Positions 7,368 through 14,256 of a stretch of 14,256 nucleotides of DNA are shown here, in pieces. This stretch comes from Methylophaga sp. (GTDB lineage Bacteria > Pseudomonadota > Gammaproteobacteria > Nitrosococcales > Methylophagaceae). Under the pieces are notes generated by a model. That model was not told the origin of the DNA and searched no databases. It saw nothing but the letters and a program-made list of their open reading frames with translations. Numbering within the stretch: position 1 is the first letter of the stretch; each line of letters starts with the position of its first letter. The position numbers were made by a program, and so were the translations under genes. The stretch is taken from assembly GCA_014762585.1 (NCBI GenBank), contig JABURN010000215.1, positions 1 through 14,256 of the forward strand, read 5' to 3'.

Positions 7368-7784
7368 TTATTTAAAGTCTTCAAGCTCGGCCATCAGCCT
7401 TTCTGCCAAGTCACGGAAGCGTCGCATTTTTTTGAGATATTCCTTGCGGAAAGTCTCGTGTTCGCGCTGCATATCCTTGTGATTTCGCGCCATCATCTTG
7501 TGAAGATGTTTGTTCTTTTCTACTTCGATATGTGAAGGACAGTCTGGCGGACACTGTTTTTCAAGTCCGCAGCGATAGCGGTTCAGATCTTCGTTGTGCT
7601 TGTCGATACGCGCTTTGTGAATATCGAGTTTGGAGGAGTGCTCGGGCAGCGCTTTTTCCAGCATATATAACAGCGCGACCAGTCGCTGAGTTTCATGCTG
7701 CCAATACTGAATTTCTTCCTGCCAGCGCTCATCATCCTGCTGCCACTGGTCATTGGTGAGTCGGAGCTGTTCCTGTTCGTCCAT
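7368..7784 (-). CDS. Uncharacterised coiled-coil protein with Trp heptad and Cys cluster
   Basis: I do not recognise this 138-residue protein. It is very polar and almost wholly helical in character, with no signal peptide or membrane segment, so it is probably cytoplasmic. The N-terminal third has tryptophans at 14, 21 and 28, exactly one heptad apart, in a Gln/Glu/Asp-rich helix. The middle (72-82) holds three cysteines in RCGLEKQCPPDCPSH, suggesting a loop between two helical arms, possibly a metal or disulfide site. The C-terminal arm (85-138) is rich in Lys, Arg, His and Met. It has its own start (CAT at 7782-7784) with GGGAG 10 bases upstream. That the frame is real is supported by its length, composition and fit between convergent mepK and divergent trhO. 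Function unknown. Confidence 0.75.
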   Translation of the reverse strand: MDEQEQLRLTNDQWQQDDERWQEEIQYWQHETQRLVALLYMLEKALPEHSSKLDIHKARIDKHNEDLNRYRCGLEKQCPPDCPSHIEVEKNKHLHKMMARNHKDMQREHETFRKEYLKKMRRFRDLAERLMAELEDFK

Positions 7785-7846
7785 GGTCTAGCCACTCCCG
7801 CCGTTGAGAATGATGCATGGTGGTTGAACTTTATTATTATTCGTTA

Positions 7847-7868
7847 ATATTACGCCTACCGTAACAAA
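7847..7868 (-). promoter_or_regulatory. Weak candidate promoter for the coiled-coil gene
   Basis: On the minus strand TAATAT (7847-7852) is preceded 16 bases upstream by about TTTACT, 4 of 6 to consensus. The stretch is AT-rich and contains the 8-base palindrome TAATATTA (7845-7852). Seen by eye only. Confidence 0.2.
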
Positions 7869-7913
7869 AGTAAATTCTCAGATACCAATTTAAAGTCCCA
7901 GCAGCTAATTGAC

Positions 7914-7942
7914 AGGACAGTCCTACTAAATCCACGTAAAAT
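7914..7942 (+). promoter_or_regulatory. Candidate trhO promoter with inverted repeat at the -35 region
   Basis: AGGACA (7914-7919) and TAAAAT (7937-7942) are 17 bases apart. The -35 lies inside a perfect inverted repeat, AGGAC-A-GTCCT (7914-7924), which could be an operator half-site pair. A consensus TTGACA at 7909-7914 overlaps it but has no -10 at good spacing. The short repeat could be chance. Confidence 0.3.
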
Positions 7943-7976
7943 AACAGGTTTATTCAGCACCTCAGGAAACACCAAC

Positions 7977-8972
7977 ATGGCCGAGATCGTCGTTTGCGCC
8001 CTCTATAAATTCGTCACTCTGGATGATTTTCAGGCAAAGAAACAACCTTTGCTGGACTTCATGCTGGCGCGTGATATTCGCGGCACCCTGCTGCTAGCCA
8101 GAGAGGGCATTAACGGCACGGTCGCCGCTTCCCGTGAAGCCATTGATGCCCTGCTCGACTATCTCAGAGAGGACCCGCGTCTGGCTGAGATCAGTTTCAA
8201 GGAATCCTACACCGACAGTTCGCCGTTTATGCGCAGCCGCGTCAAACTGAAAAAAGAAATCGTCACCATGGGTGTTGAGGGCATTGATCCCAAACGTGTG
8301 GTCGGTACCTACGTCAAACCCGAGCAATGGAACCAGCTGATCTCTGAACCGGATGTATTGCTGGTCGACACCCGTAACGACTATGAAGTCCAGGTTGGTA
8401 CCTTTAAAAATGCGGTGAACCCCAAAACCGACAGCTTCCGCGAATTTCCGGAATACGTAAAAACCCATCTGGATCCGAAAAAGCATAAAAAAGTGGCGAT
8501 GTTCTGTACCGGTGGTATTCGCTGCGAGAAATCCACTGCCTATCTTAAGGAACAAGGCTTCGAAGAGGTGTATCACCTGGAGGGTGGCATTCTCAAGTAC
8601 CTGGAAGAAGTACCGGCTGAACAATCAATGTGGGAAGGCGAATGCTTTGTGTTTGACGACCGGGTCACGGTCAATCATCAGCTGGAAAAAGGCGATTATG
8701 ACCAATGCCATGCCTGCCGCCTGCCGATTACCGAACAAGACAAGCAAAGCCCGCTCTACCAGAAAGGGGTCAGCTGTCCGCATTGCTATGATCAGACCAG
8801 CGAAGAACAGAAACAGCGATTTGCTGAACGTGAGAAACAGATTCAACTGGCCCGGCTACGTGGTGAAGCGCATATCGGCCAGGAAACGGCTGAAGCCGCG
8901 GAGCTGAATCGCCGCAAAAAACGTGAACGCCGCGAAGCCGACAAACTGGCAGCACAAAAACAGTCACACTGA
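7977..8972 (+). CDS. trhO: tRNA uridine(34) hydroxylase TrhO (rhodanese family, formerly YceA)
   Basis: This 331-residue cytoplasmic enzyme matches TrhO, which makes 5-hydroxyuridine at wobble U34 of certain tRNAs with oxygen as oxidant, a precursor of cmo5U/mcmo5U. The N-terminal acylphosphatase-like domain has [14 protein letters not shown] (about 40-55). The rhodanese domain has [11 protein letters not shown] and the catalytic loop [11 protein letters not shown] with Cys177. A cysteine-rich C-terminal segment follows (CHACRLPI, then CPHCYD), ending in a long basic tail. Length and motifs fit E. coli TrhO. AGGA at 7964-7967 lies 9 bases before the ATG. The stop is one base ahead of the ggt ATG. 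Confidence 0.93.
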   Translation: MAEIVVCALYKFVTLDDFQAKKQPLLDFMLARDIRGTLLLAREGINGTVAASREAIDALLDYLREDPRLAEISFKESYTDSSPFMRSRVKLKKEIVTMGVEGIDPKRVVGTYVKPEQWNQLISEPDVLLVDTRNDYEVQVGTFKNAVNPKTDSFREFPEYVKTHLDPKKHKKVAMFCTGGIRCEKSTAYLKEQGFEEVYHLEGGILKYLEEVPAEQSMWEGECFVFDDRVTVNHQLEKGDYDQCHACRLPITEQDKQSPLYQKGVSCPHCYDQTSEEQKQRFAEREKQIQLARLRGEAHIGQETAEAAELNRRKKRERREADKLAAQKQSH

Positions 8973-8973
8973 T

Positions 8974-10635
8974 ATGCGTCACCTGATTGCCAGCCTCTGG
9001 CTCTGCCTTTTTAGCTGTACAACTCTTGCGCAGACCAATCAGGCCGCGATTGCAACGGCTCATCCTCTCGCTACCAAAGCCGGTTTTGAGATTCTACAAC
9101 AGGGTGGCAATGCCTTTGATGCCGCTGTTGCAGTCACTGCCGCACTGGCAGTCGTCGAACCGGCCGGTTCCGGTCTAGGCGGTGGCGGCTTCTGGCTGTT
9201 GCATCGTGCTGAAGATGATTATCAGGTCATGATCGATGGTCGGGAAATGGCGCCGGGCAAAGCCCACAGGGATATGTATCTGAATAGCGACGGTCAGTTT
9301 GAACCGGACTGGTCGCTGAACGGGCCGCTGGCGGCCGGCATTCCGGGGGTTCCCGCCGGGCTTGTGCATTTAAGCCAGAAGTATGGTGTGTTGCCTTTGG
9401 AAACCAGTCTGCAACCCGCGGTTCAATATGCAGAACAAGGCTTTGCCGTCACTGTAGGCTATCAACATCTCGCTGGTTTCCGTCGCGATACGCTGCGTCA
9501 GTACCCTGAAGCTGCCAGGATCTTTCTGGATAAGGGCGAAGTCCCTGCCATTGGCAGCAAAATCCGCCAACCGGATCTTGCCGCAACGCTGAAAGCCATC
9601 GCCCGCCAGGGAAAGGCCGGTTTTTATCAGGGAAAGACAGCCGAAAGGCTTGTTACTGCTGTACAACAACACGGCGGTATCTGGACCCACGCTGATCTCA
9701 ATAATTATGAAATTATTGAGCGTAAGCCGGTGAGCGGAGATTATCTTGGCAACCAGATTACTTCCGTCGCCTTACCCTCTTCCGGCGGTCTTGTACTGAT
9801 GCTTGCGCTCAATCAGCTGGCCACCTTTGATCTGCAACAGGCTGATCTGACTCAGCGTCGGCATTGGGTGGTGGAGGCCATGCGCCGGGCTTATTTTGAT
9901 CGCAGCCGTTATCTCGGCGATGCCGACTTTATTGATGTCCCCGGGCATCTCACCACTCCGGCCTATGGCCGAGAGCTCAGTCGTAGTATTGATGATGATA
10001 GAGCTTCCTCCAGCGATGCCCTGCCATTGAACGAAGCCGCTGGTGAAAACACCACACATTTTTCTATCATCGATCAGCATGGTAACCGGGTCGCTGCCAC
10101 GCTCAGCATCAATTATCCCTTTGGCTCCGGGTTTGTAGCAGAAGGCACCGGCGTGCTTCTGAATGACGAAATGGATGATTTTTCTGCCAAAGAAGGCACT
10201 GCCAATGTTTACGGCCTGGTCGGCAATGAGGCCAATGCGGTTGAACCTTACAAGCGCCCATTATCGAGTATGTCGCCGACCTTTATTGAAAATGATCAGC
10301 GCCTGATGATCATCGGCACGCCCGGTGGCAGCCGCATTATCAGCATGGTGTTGCTCGGTCTGCTGGATTTTGTCGATGGTGATTCAGCTGAACAGATTGT
10401 TGCCGCCCCGCGTTATCACCATCAGTATCTGCCTGATGTGATTCAGCTGGAGAAAGACGGGTTCAGTGAAGCAGAAATCAAGGCGCTGCAGCAGCGTGGT
10501 CATGCAATAAAACAAATGACCCGGCGCTATGGCGATATGCAAACCGTGATAGTCAATAAACAAAGCGGCAGGATTGAAGCTGCCAGCGACCCCCGCGGCG
10601 AGGGTCTGGCCGAAGTCAGGTTAATCAGGCCTTAA
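8974..10635 (+). CDS. ggt: Gamma-glutamyltranspeptidase (glutathione hydrolase)
   Basis: This 553-residue periplasmic N-terminal nucleophile hydrolase cleaves gamma-glutamyl bonds such as that of glutathione. A signal peptide covers residues 1-20 (ending TTLA before QTNQ). The precursor is expected to cut itself before Thr360 in NTTHFS, freeing the small subunit. Substrate-site residues seen are Arg90 (DGREMAP), Asn380 (SINYPFG), Asp402 (NDEMDDF), Ser431-Ser432 (PLSSMSP) and Gly451-Gly452 (GTPGGSRI). The lid-loop segment NVYGLVG, with its Tyr, is kept, as in E. coli GGT. An in-frame GTG at 8923 would add 17 residues inside trhO; ATG at 8974 is preferred because the signal peptide starts there. 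It has almost no Shine-Dalgarno, so translation is probably coupled to trhO. The 3' end overlaps the next gene by 11 bases, tail to tail. Confidence 0.95.
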   Translation: MRHLIASLWLCLFSCTTLAQTNQAAIATAHPLATKAGFEILQQGGNAFDAAVAVTAALAVVEPAGSGLGGGGFWLLHRAEDDYQVMIDGREMAPGKAHRDMYLNSDGQFEPDWSLNGPLAAGIPGVPAGLVHLSQKYGVLPLETSLQPAVQYAEQGFAVTVGYQHLAGFRRDTLRQYPEAARIFLDKGEVPAIGSKIRQPDLAATLKAIARQGKAGFYQGKTAERLVTAVQQHGGIWTHADLNNYEIIERKPVSGDYLGNQITSVALPSSGGLVLMLALNQLATFDLQQADLTQRRHWVVEAMRRAYFDRSRYLGDADFIDVPGHLTTPAYGRELSRSIDDDRASSSDALPLNEAAGENTTHFSIIDQHGNRVAATLSINYPFGSGFVAEGTGVLLNDEMDDFSAKEGTANVYGLVGNEANAVEPYKRPLSSMSPTFIENDQRLMIIGTPGGSRIISMVLLGLLDFVDGDSAEQIVAAPRYHHQYLPDVIQLEKDGFSEAEIKALQQRGHAIKQMTRRYGDMQTVIVNKQSGRIEAASDPRGEGLAEVRLIRP

Positions 10636-11095
10636 ACCACCAACTGATTTGTTTGGGCATTTTCCCTTCTCTTGCCTGCGCCAGAGAGGCGGTTTCCAGA
10701 ATAATCAGAATAACAATCGTCAGAGAGATCGGCAGCAGGCTGAACCAGCCCACAACGGCGAGCTGAATTTCTCGCATGACCTGGTCCGCCTGTAACAACA
10801 GGAAAAACCACCCCAGGCCGAATAGCGCCAGAGAGATCAGGTAGGAAAGTAACAGATAGCGACCACGCCGCCATGCCAAAAGCCAGTGAGCGTATATCAG
10901 GTCAGGCTGATCCCGCTTGCCAGCGCGTCGCATGATGGAAACAACAATACCGGTTGAGATCAGCATGGGCAGCCCCACTATCAGCCACAGAATCTCAGTG
11001 TTGAACAAAATCGCCGGCAACAGAAAATGCACCACCGAGAGGTTGAACAGCAATCTTTCATGGGCATCACTGGCTCTTTTGGCGTCTTCCGTCAT
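10625..11095 (-). CDS. Uncharacterised four-helix membrane protein (second of a paralogous pair)
   Basis: I do not recognise the family of this 156-residue inner-membrane protein. It has about four hydrophobic helices (roughly 16-34, 36-55, 80-102, 109-136). It clearly resembles the protein encoded by the gene before it: HERLLFNLSVVHFLLP, HWLLAWRRGRYLLLSY, LLLQADQVM and LETASLAQAREGK align with equivalents there at the same spacing. Conserved charged positions near the membrane faces are the HER at the start of helix 1, AWRxxR before helix 3, and ET...R after helix 4. The ATG at 11095 has GGGAG 9 bases upstream and begins 17 bases after the upstream paralogue's stop, so they form one operon. 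Function unknown. Confidence 0.82.
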   Translation of the reverse strand: MTEDAKRASDAHERLLFNLSVVHFLLPAILFNTEILWLIVGLPMLISTGIVVSIMRRAGKRDQPDLIYAHWLLAWRRGRYLLLSYLISLALFGLGWFFLLLQADQVMREIQLAVVGWFSLLPISLTIVILIILETASLAQAREGKMPKQISWWFKA

Positions 11096-11112
11096 CTGAA
11101 TTATCTCCCGGT

Positions 11113-11553
11113 TCAGTTACCTTTTCGACTTTCGGCCAGCGCGCTGGTTTCCAATACAAACAACAGCAACACCATCAGCAGGGTTGGCACCACTGCCAGA
11201 CGACTGAAGATGACAAGCATGATCGACGCCATATTGGAGTCCGTCTGCAGCAGGGATATCAAGCCCCCCATCAGCATGATGATAGCCGACACAGCATAGG
11301 CATAGAGCAACCAGCGGCAATGACGCCATGCGAGTTGCGAATGCTGTTTTAGCTTATCAACAGCAAACACATGGTAGCGCGCATACCAGCCAATCCAGCC
11401 GATACTGATTAAGGACCCGGCCAGAGCCAGACTCAGTAAAGGTAGCAATAAGCCCGAGGCCAGCGCTACAATCGGTATCAAAATGTGAAACAAGGCCAGA
11501 TTCAACATCATTCTCTCGTGCGGAAGACTGGCTGGCAGGACGCTGGCTTGCAT
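11113..11553 (-). CDS. Uncharacterised four-helix membrane protein (first of a paralogous pair)
   Basis: This is a 146-residue paralogue of the gene after it and the first in their two-gene operon. The shared blocks are HERMMLNLALFHILIP, HSQLAWRHCRWLLYAY, SLLQTDSNM and LETSALAESRKG. Four hydrophobic helices are predicted (about 17-34, 36-55, 80-102, 110-134), with charged loops consistent with an inner-membrane protein. Two close ATGs exist at 11568 and 11553; the second is chosen because AAGGGA precedes it at a spacing of about 5 bases, whereas the first has no Shine-Dalgarno. Only 30 bases separate this start from the divergent tatD-family gene, so its promoter must lie at least partly inside that gene. 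Function unknown. Confidence 0.82.
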   Translation of the reverse strand: MQASVLPASLPHERMMLNLALFHILIPIVALASGLLLPLLSLALAGSLISIGWIGWYARYHVFAVDKLKQHSQLAWRHCRWLLYAYAVSAIIMLMGGLISLLQTDSNMASIMLVIFSRLAVVPTLLMVLLLFVLETSALAESRKGN

Positions 11554-11583
11554 CTGTTTCCCTTGCATAACAGGATAGCGCTT

Positions 11584-12354
11584 ATGATGCCTCTGATTGA
11601 CAGTCACTGTCATCTCGACTTCAACGCTTTTGACCATGATCGTGAGCAGGTGCTGGACCACTGCAAAGCATTGGGCCTGACTCACATTATTGTCCCTGGC
11701 GTCACCCGCGACAGCTGGCCTGCACTGATGAATCACTGTGCTCAACATGAAATGATGCGACCGGCGCTGGGACTGCATCCGATGTTTATGCAGTCACATC
11801 AGGACTCAGATCTGGATGCACTGGAGCAAGCCATAGAAAACCACATGCCGGTCGCTATCGGTGAAATCGGCCTCGATTTTTTCCTCAACGGTCATGATAA
11901 AGAAGCTCAGACTGCTTTATTTGAAGCGCAGATTCAGCTTGCCATAACCTTCGAACTGCCGGTGATTCTGCATGTTCGCAAGGCGCATGATGAAGTGCTG
12001 AAAGTATTGCGTCAGGCCAGGGGACTGAAAGGCGGTATTGTCCATGCCTTTAATGGCAGCATGCAGCAGGCCGAATTTTATATGCAGCAGGGGTTTCTTT
12101 TCGGTGTTGGCGGCGCGGTGACCTACCCACGTGCGCAGAAACTGCAGCGTTTGTTTTGTGATCTTCCCTTGACTTCCATCGTGCTGGAAACCGATGCCCC
12201 CGATATGCCATTAGCCGGCCATCAGGGCGAGCGCAATTCACCGGAAATGATTCCGCAAGTGCTTGAAAAACTGGCTGAACTTCGTGACGAATCCGCCGAA
12301 CTTATCGCGGAGACCACCAGCAATAACTGCAGGAAGCTGCTCGAGCTTGTATAA
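11584..12354 (+). CDS. yjjV: TatD-family metal-dependent hydrolase, YjjV type
   Basis: This 256-residue TIM-barrel metallohydrolase has the TatD metal-binding set: DSHCHLDF (His8, His10), GEIGLD (Glu), ILHVRKAHDE (His), VHAFNG (His) and LETDAPDMPL (Asp). The wording of several blocks (GVGGAVTYPRAQK, ETDAPDMPLAGHQG) is closer to E. coli YjjV than to TatD or YcfH. Related proteins are described as Mg-dependent DNases or D-aminoacyl-tRNA deacylases; the substrate of the YjjV branch is not established. The start is the first of two adjacent ATGs (11584, 11587), with AGGA (11572-11575) 8 bases upstream. A longer in-frame start at 11485 would overlap the divergent membrane gene and has no family match. 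Confidence 0.92.
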   Translation: MMPLIDSHCHLDFNAFDHDREQVLDHCKALGLTHIIVPGVTRDSWPALMNHCAQHEMMRPALGLHPMFMQSHQDSDLDALEQAIENHMPVAIGEIGLDFFLNGHDKEAQTALFEAQIQLAITFELPVILHVRKAHDEVLKVLRQARGLKGGIVHAFNGSMQQAEFYMQQGFLFGVGGAVTYPRAQKLQRLFCDLPLTSIVLETDAPDMPLAGHQGERNSPEMIPQVLEKLAELRDESAELIAETTSNNCRKLLELV

Positions 12355-12490
12355 AGTTTCCGTCTCACAGAGCATGAATTTTTCCTTTTGTCTCCAACTG
12401 AGCGCCGAACCATGGTAAACCTATCCTGTCTAGTAGGAAGTCAGCACTTCAACCCATCGGAAAATCAGGACATCAGGCACAGGACTCTAT

Positions 12491-13402
12491 ATGGCCCAAA
12501 CCCAACTCGACGCGATTCTGGCGAGTATCAATAATGTCATTCTCGGTAAGCAGCACCCCATCAAACTGGCTCTCACCTGCCTTCTGGCAAGAGGCCATTT
12601 ACTGATTGAAGATCTGCCCGGCGTCGGTAAAACCACTCTCGCGCATACCATTGCCAGCACACTGGGACTCACTTTCCAGCGTATTCAGTTCACCAGCGAC
12701 ATGTTGCCGGCCGATATTATCGGTGTCTCGGTGTTTGAACGTGACAGTGGCAGATTCAGTTTTCATCCGGGGCCGATCTTCACGCAGCTGATTCTGGCCG
12801 ATGAGGTGAATCGTGCCTCGCCGCGCACCCAGAGCGCCTTACTGGAAGCGATGGAAGAGCAGCAGGTGACGGTGGAAGGCACAACACACAGCCTGTCTTC
12901 TCCGTTTTTTGTTATTGCGACTCAGAACCCGGCCAACCAGATTGGCACCTTTCCCCTGCCCGAGTCACAACTGGATCGTTTTCTGATGCGCATCGAACTC
13001 GGCTATCCCGATGCCAAGGCGGAACGCGCTCTGCTACTGGGGCAGGACCGTCGCCAGTTATTGCGTGACCTGCAGGCCGTGGTCAGTGTCGAGGACTTAC
13101 TGACATTGCAGGAACAGGTCACCGAGATTCACGTCTCGAATGCCCTGGTTGATTATGTACAGCGCATCCTCAGCCATACCCGTGACTCGGGGCATTATCA
13201 CAGCGGCCTCTCACCACGGGCCGGTCTCGGTCTGCTGCGTGCCGGTCAGGCATGGGCGATGCTGGAAGGACGCGATCATGTGCTGCCGGAAGACATTCAG
13301 GCGGTCTTACCCAGCATCGTCAGTCACCGCCTGCAACGGCGTGAAGAGGACAGCCCGGAAGACTGGGTTGACCAGTTAATTCATCAGGTCGCGATCCCCT
13401 GA
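12491..13402 (+). CDS. moxR: MoxR-family AAA+ ATPase
   Basis: This is a 303-residue cytoplasmic MoxR AAA+ ATPase. It has Walker A GVGKTT (44-49), Walker B LILADE (100-105) followed by VNRASPRTQSALLEAME, sensor 1 ATQNP (143-147), the LDRF arginine segment (161-164), and a C-terminal lid with sensor-2 motif LSPRAGL. Family members act as chaperone-like factors with DUF58 and von Willebrand A-domain proteins in envelope stress tolerance and assembly of periplasmic enzymes. AGGA at 12481-12484 is 6 bases before the ATG. The preceding 136-base gap contains no promoter I find convincing. A DUF58 gene starts 3 bases after its stop, which is the standard partner. Confidence 0.95.
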   Translation: MAQTQLDAILASINNVILGKQHPIKLALTCLLARGHLLIEDLPGVGKTTLAHTIASTLGLTFQRIQFTSDMLPADIIGVSVFERDSGRFSFHPGPIFTQLILADEVNRASPRTQSALLEAMEEQQVTVEGTTHSLSSPFFVIATQNPANQIGTFPLPESQLDRFLMRIELGYPDAKAERALLLGQDRRQLLRDLQAVVSVEDLLTLQEQVTEIHVSNALVDYVQRILSHTRDSGHYHSGLSPRAGLGLLRAGQAWAMLEGRDHVLPEDIQAVLPSIVSHRLQRREEDSPEDWVDQLIHQVAIP

Positions 13403-13405
13403 GCC

Positions 13406-14256
13406 ATGAGCAGCGCGCTTGCAGCCTTCTGGCAACGCCTCCGCGATAGCCAAAAACAGCGCATCTACATCCTGCCTACCCGTGCCGGTTACGGTTTTGC
13501 AGGTCTGCTGTTGCTGATGCTGCTCGGGGCCATTAATTACAACAACAGTCTGGGCCATCTTCTCAGCTTTCTGCTGGCGAGCCTCGGTCATGTCACCATG
13601 CATCACAGTCATCGCAACCTGCGCCTGCTCAATCTCAAAGTGACGCCACTGGAACCAGTGTTCTGCGAACAGAATGCCCGCTTCAAGCTGAGCATCCAGA
13701 ACGAAGACAGCCGTGATCGCTATCAGCTGGAAATCGCTCATAAGAAACATCCTCAGATGTCGCGCTGGCGCTTTTTCAAAGCTTATGAGCCGCTGCAAAA
13801 AATCGCTTATATCGATGCCGAGAACATGACTTCCTGTCATCTTGAGGTAAAAACGCATCGACGCGGCTGGCACTCACTCAACTCTCTGCGCGTCGCCAGT
13901 CTGTATCCGCTCGGCCTGTTTTACAGCTGGACGATTTATCCGCAGACCGCACAGGTGCTGGTTTACCCCCAGGCCAGAGGCAAACTGCCCCTCCCTGCTC
14001 CGCCCGATGGCGGCAGACAACAGTTGAAAGGTGAACAGCTGGGTGATGATGATTTTGCCGGCCTGCGCAATTACCGTGAGGGTGAGCCATTGCACCGTGT
14101 CGCCTGGAAAGCCGTGGCGCGGGATGAGGTGATGCGCAGCAAACAGTTTTCCAGTCCCGAGGGGCATGAGCTGCTTTTAAGCTGGCAGGATCTGGCAAGC
14201 CTCACCGACACTGAAGCCAAACTGTCTCAACTATGCAGCTGGGTGATGCAGGCAGA
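13406..14256 (+). CDS. DUF58 membrane protein, MoxR partner (partial, C-terminus beyond window)
   Basis: This open frame runs to the right edge with no stop, giving 283 residues. Two transmembrane helices are near the N-terminus (about 27-43 and 48-64), followed by a soluble beta-rich stretch. The DUF58 hallmark YREGEPLHRVAWKAVAR is at 223-239, matching the usual pattern Y-x-x-G-[DE]-x-x-x-x-[IV]-x-WK-x-x-A-R. DUF58 proteins are encoded beside MoxR and often just before a transglutaminase-like membrane protein. The start is 3 bases after the moxR stop, without a strong Shine-Dalgarno, so coupling is likely. The opposite strand is also open over part of this stretch, but that frame shows no family features. 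Confidence 0.93.
   Translation, partial: MSSALAAFWQRLRDSQKQRIYILPTRAGYGFAGLLLLMLLGAINYNNSLGHLLSFLLASLGHVTMHHSHRNLRLLNLKVTPLEPVFCEQNARFKLSIQNEDSRDRYQLEIAHKKHPQMSRWRFFKAYEPLQKIAYIDAENMTSCHLEVKTHRRGWHSLNSLRVASLYPLGLFYSWTIYPQTAQVLVYPQARGKLPLPAPPDGGRQQLKGEQLGDDDFAGLRNYREGEPLHRVAWKAVARDEVMRSKQFSSPEGHELLLSWQDLASLTDTEAKLSQLCSWVMQA

Noticed and set aside
7785..7976. Possible small RNA or small gene in the AT-rich gap between the coiled-coil gene and trhO
   Set aside because: I see no hairpin with a T-run and no short frame with a ribosome site; promoters for the two divergent genes explain the AT richness.
8094..8624. A 176-codon minus-strand open frame inside trhO
   Set aside because: It is a mirror of the trhO reading frame, with no recognisable domain.
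13376..14167. Minus-strand open frames opposite the DUF58 gene
   Set aside because: The plus-strand frame carries the DUF58 motif and two membrane helices; the opposite frames show no features.
1..14256. Mobile elements, CRISPR repeats, tRNAs, rRNAs or a horizontally acquired island
   Set aside because: No transposase, integrase, repeat array or RNA gene structure was seen, and base composition looks even among the genes.

Overview
The window looks like ordinary chromosomal DNA of a gammaproteobacterium with moderate G+C (about half, judged by eye). The taxon is inferred from gene content: a CsiV-type cell-shape protein, an S-methyl-5'-thioinosine phosphorylase in place of a classical MTA phosphorylase, a YcbB/YcbK-like murein pair, TrhO, a YjjV-type TatD hydrolase and a QmcA-type SPFH protein. 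Gene order does not match E. coli, and I cannot name a genus. I see no mobile element, phage gene, CRISPR array, tRNA or rRNA. Genes are tightly packed; no gene-free stretch exceeds about 200 bases.

Layout. 1-347 (-): N-terminal part of a QmcA-like SPFH membrane protein, running off the left edge. 475-1137 (+): csiV. 1112-2397 (-): a two-gene operon of hypoxanthine-guanine phosphoribosyltransferase and S-methyl-5'-thioinosine phosphorylase; its end overlaps csiV convergently. 2470-5112 (+): an overlapping three-gene ABC importer operon of BtuF/BtuD/BtuC type. 5177-7364 (+): an LdtD/YcbB-like L,D-transpeptidase followed by a Tat-exported MepK/YcbK-like endopeptidase. 7368-7784 (-): an unrecognised coiled-coil protein. 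7977-10635 (+): trhO followed one base later by ggt. 10625-11553 (-): two adjacent, mutually homologous four-helix membrane proteins of unknown function. 11584-12354 (+): a YjjV-type TatD hydrolase. 12491-14256 (+): a MoxR AAA+ ATPase and the start of its DUF58 partner, running off the right edge.

How the genes fit together. Three themes recur. The first is envelope and murein maintenance: csiV, ldtD, mepK and perhaps moxR-DUF58; LdtD makes 3-3 cross-links and MepK-type enzymes cut them. The second is salvage: the phosphorylase releases hypoxanthine from methylthioinosine and Hpt converts it to IMP, while periplasmic GGT recovers amino acids from glutathione. The third is uptake of a corrinoid or similar metal chelate by btuFDC, which diverges from the salvage operon.

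I found no clearly new multi-gene system. The least explained parts are the tandem pair of membrane paralogues (10625-11553) and the Trp-heptad, Cys-cluster coiled-coil protein (7368-7784).
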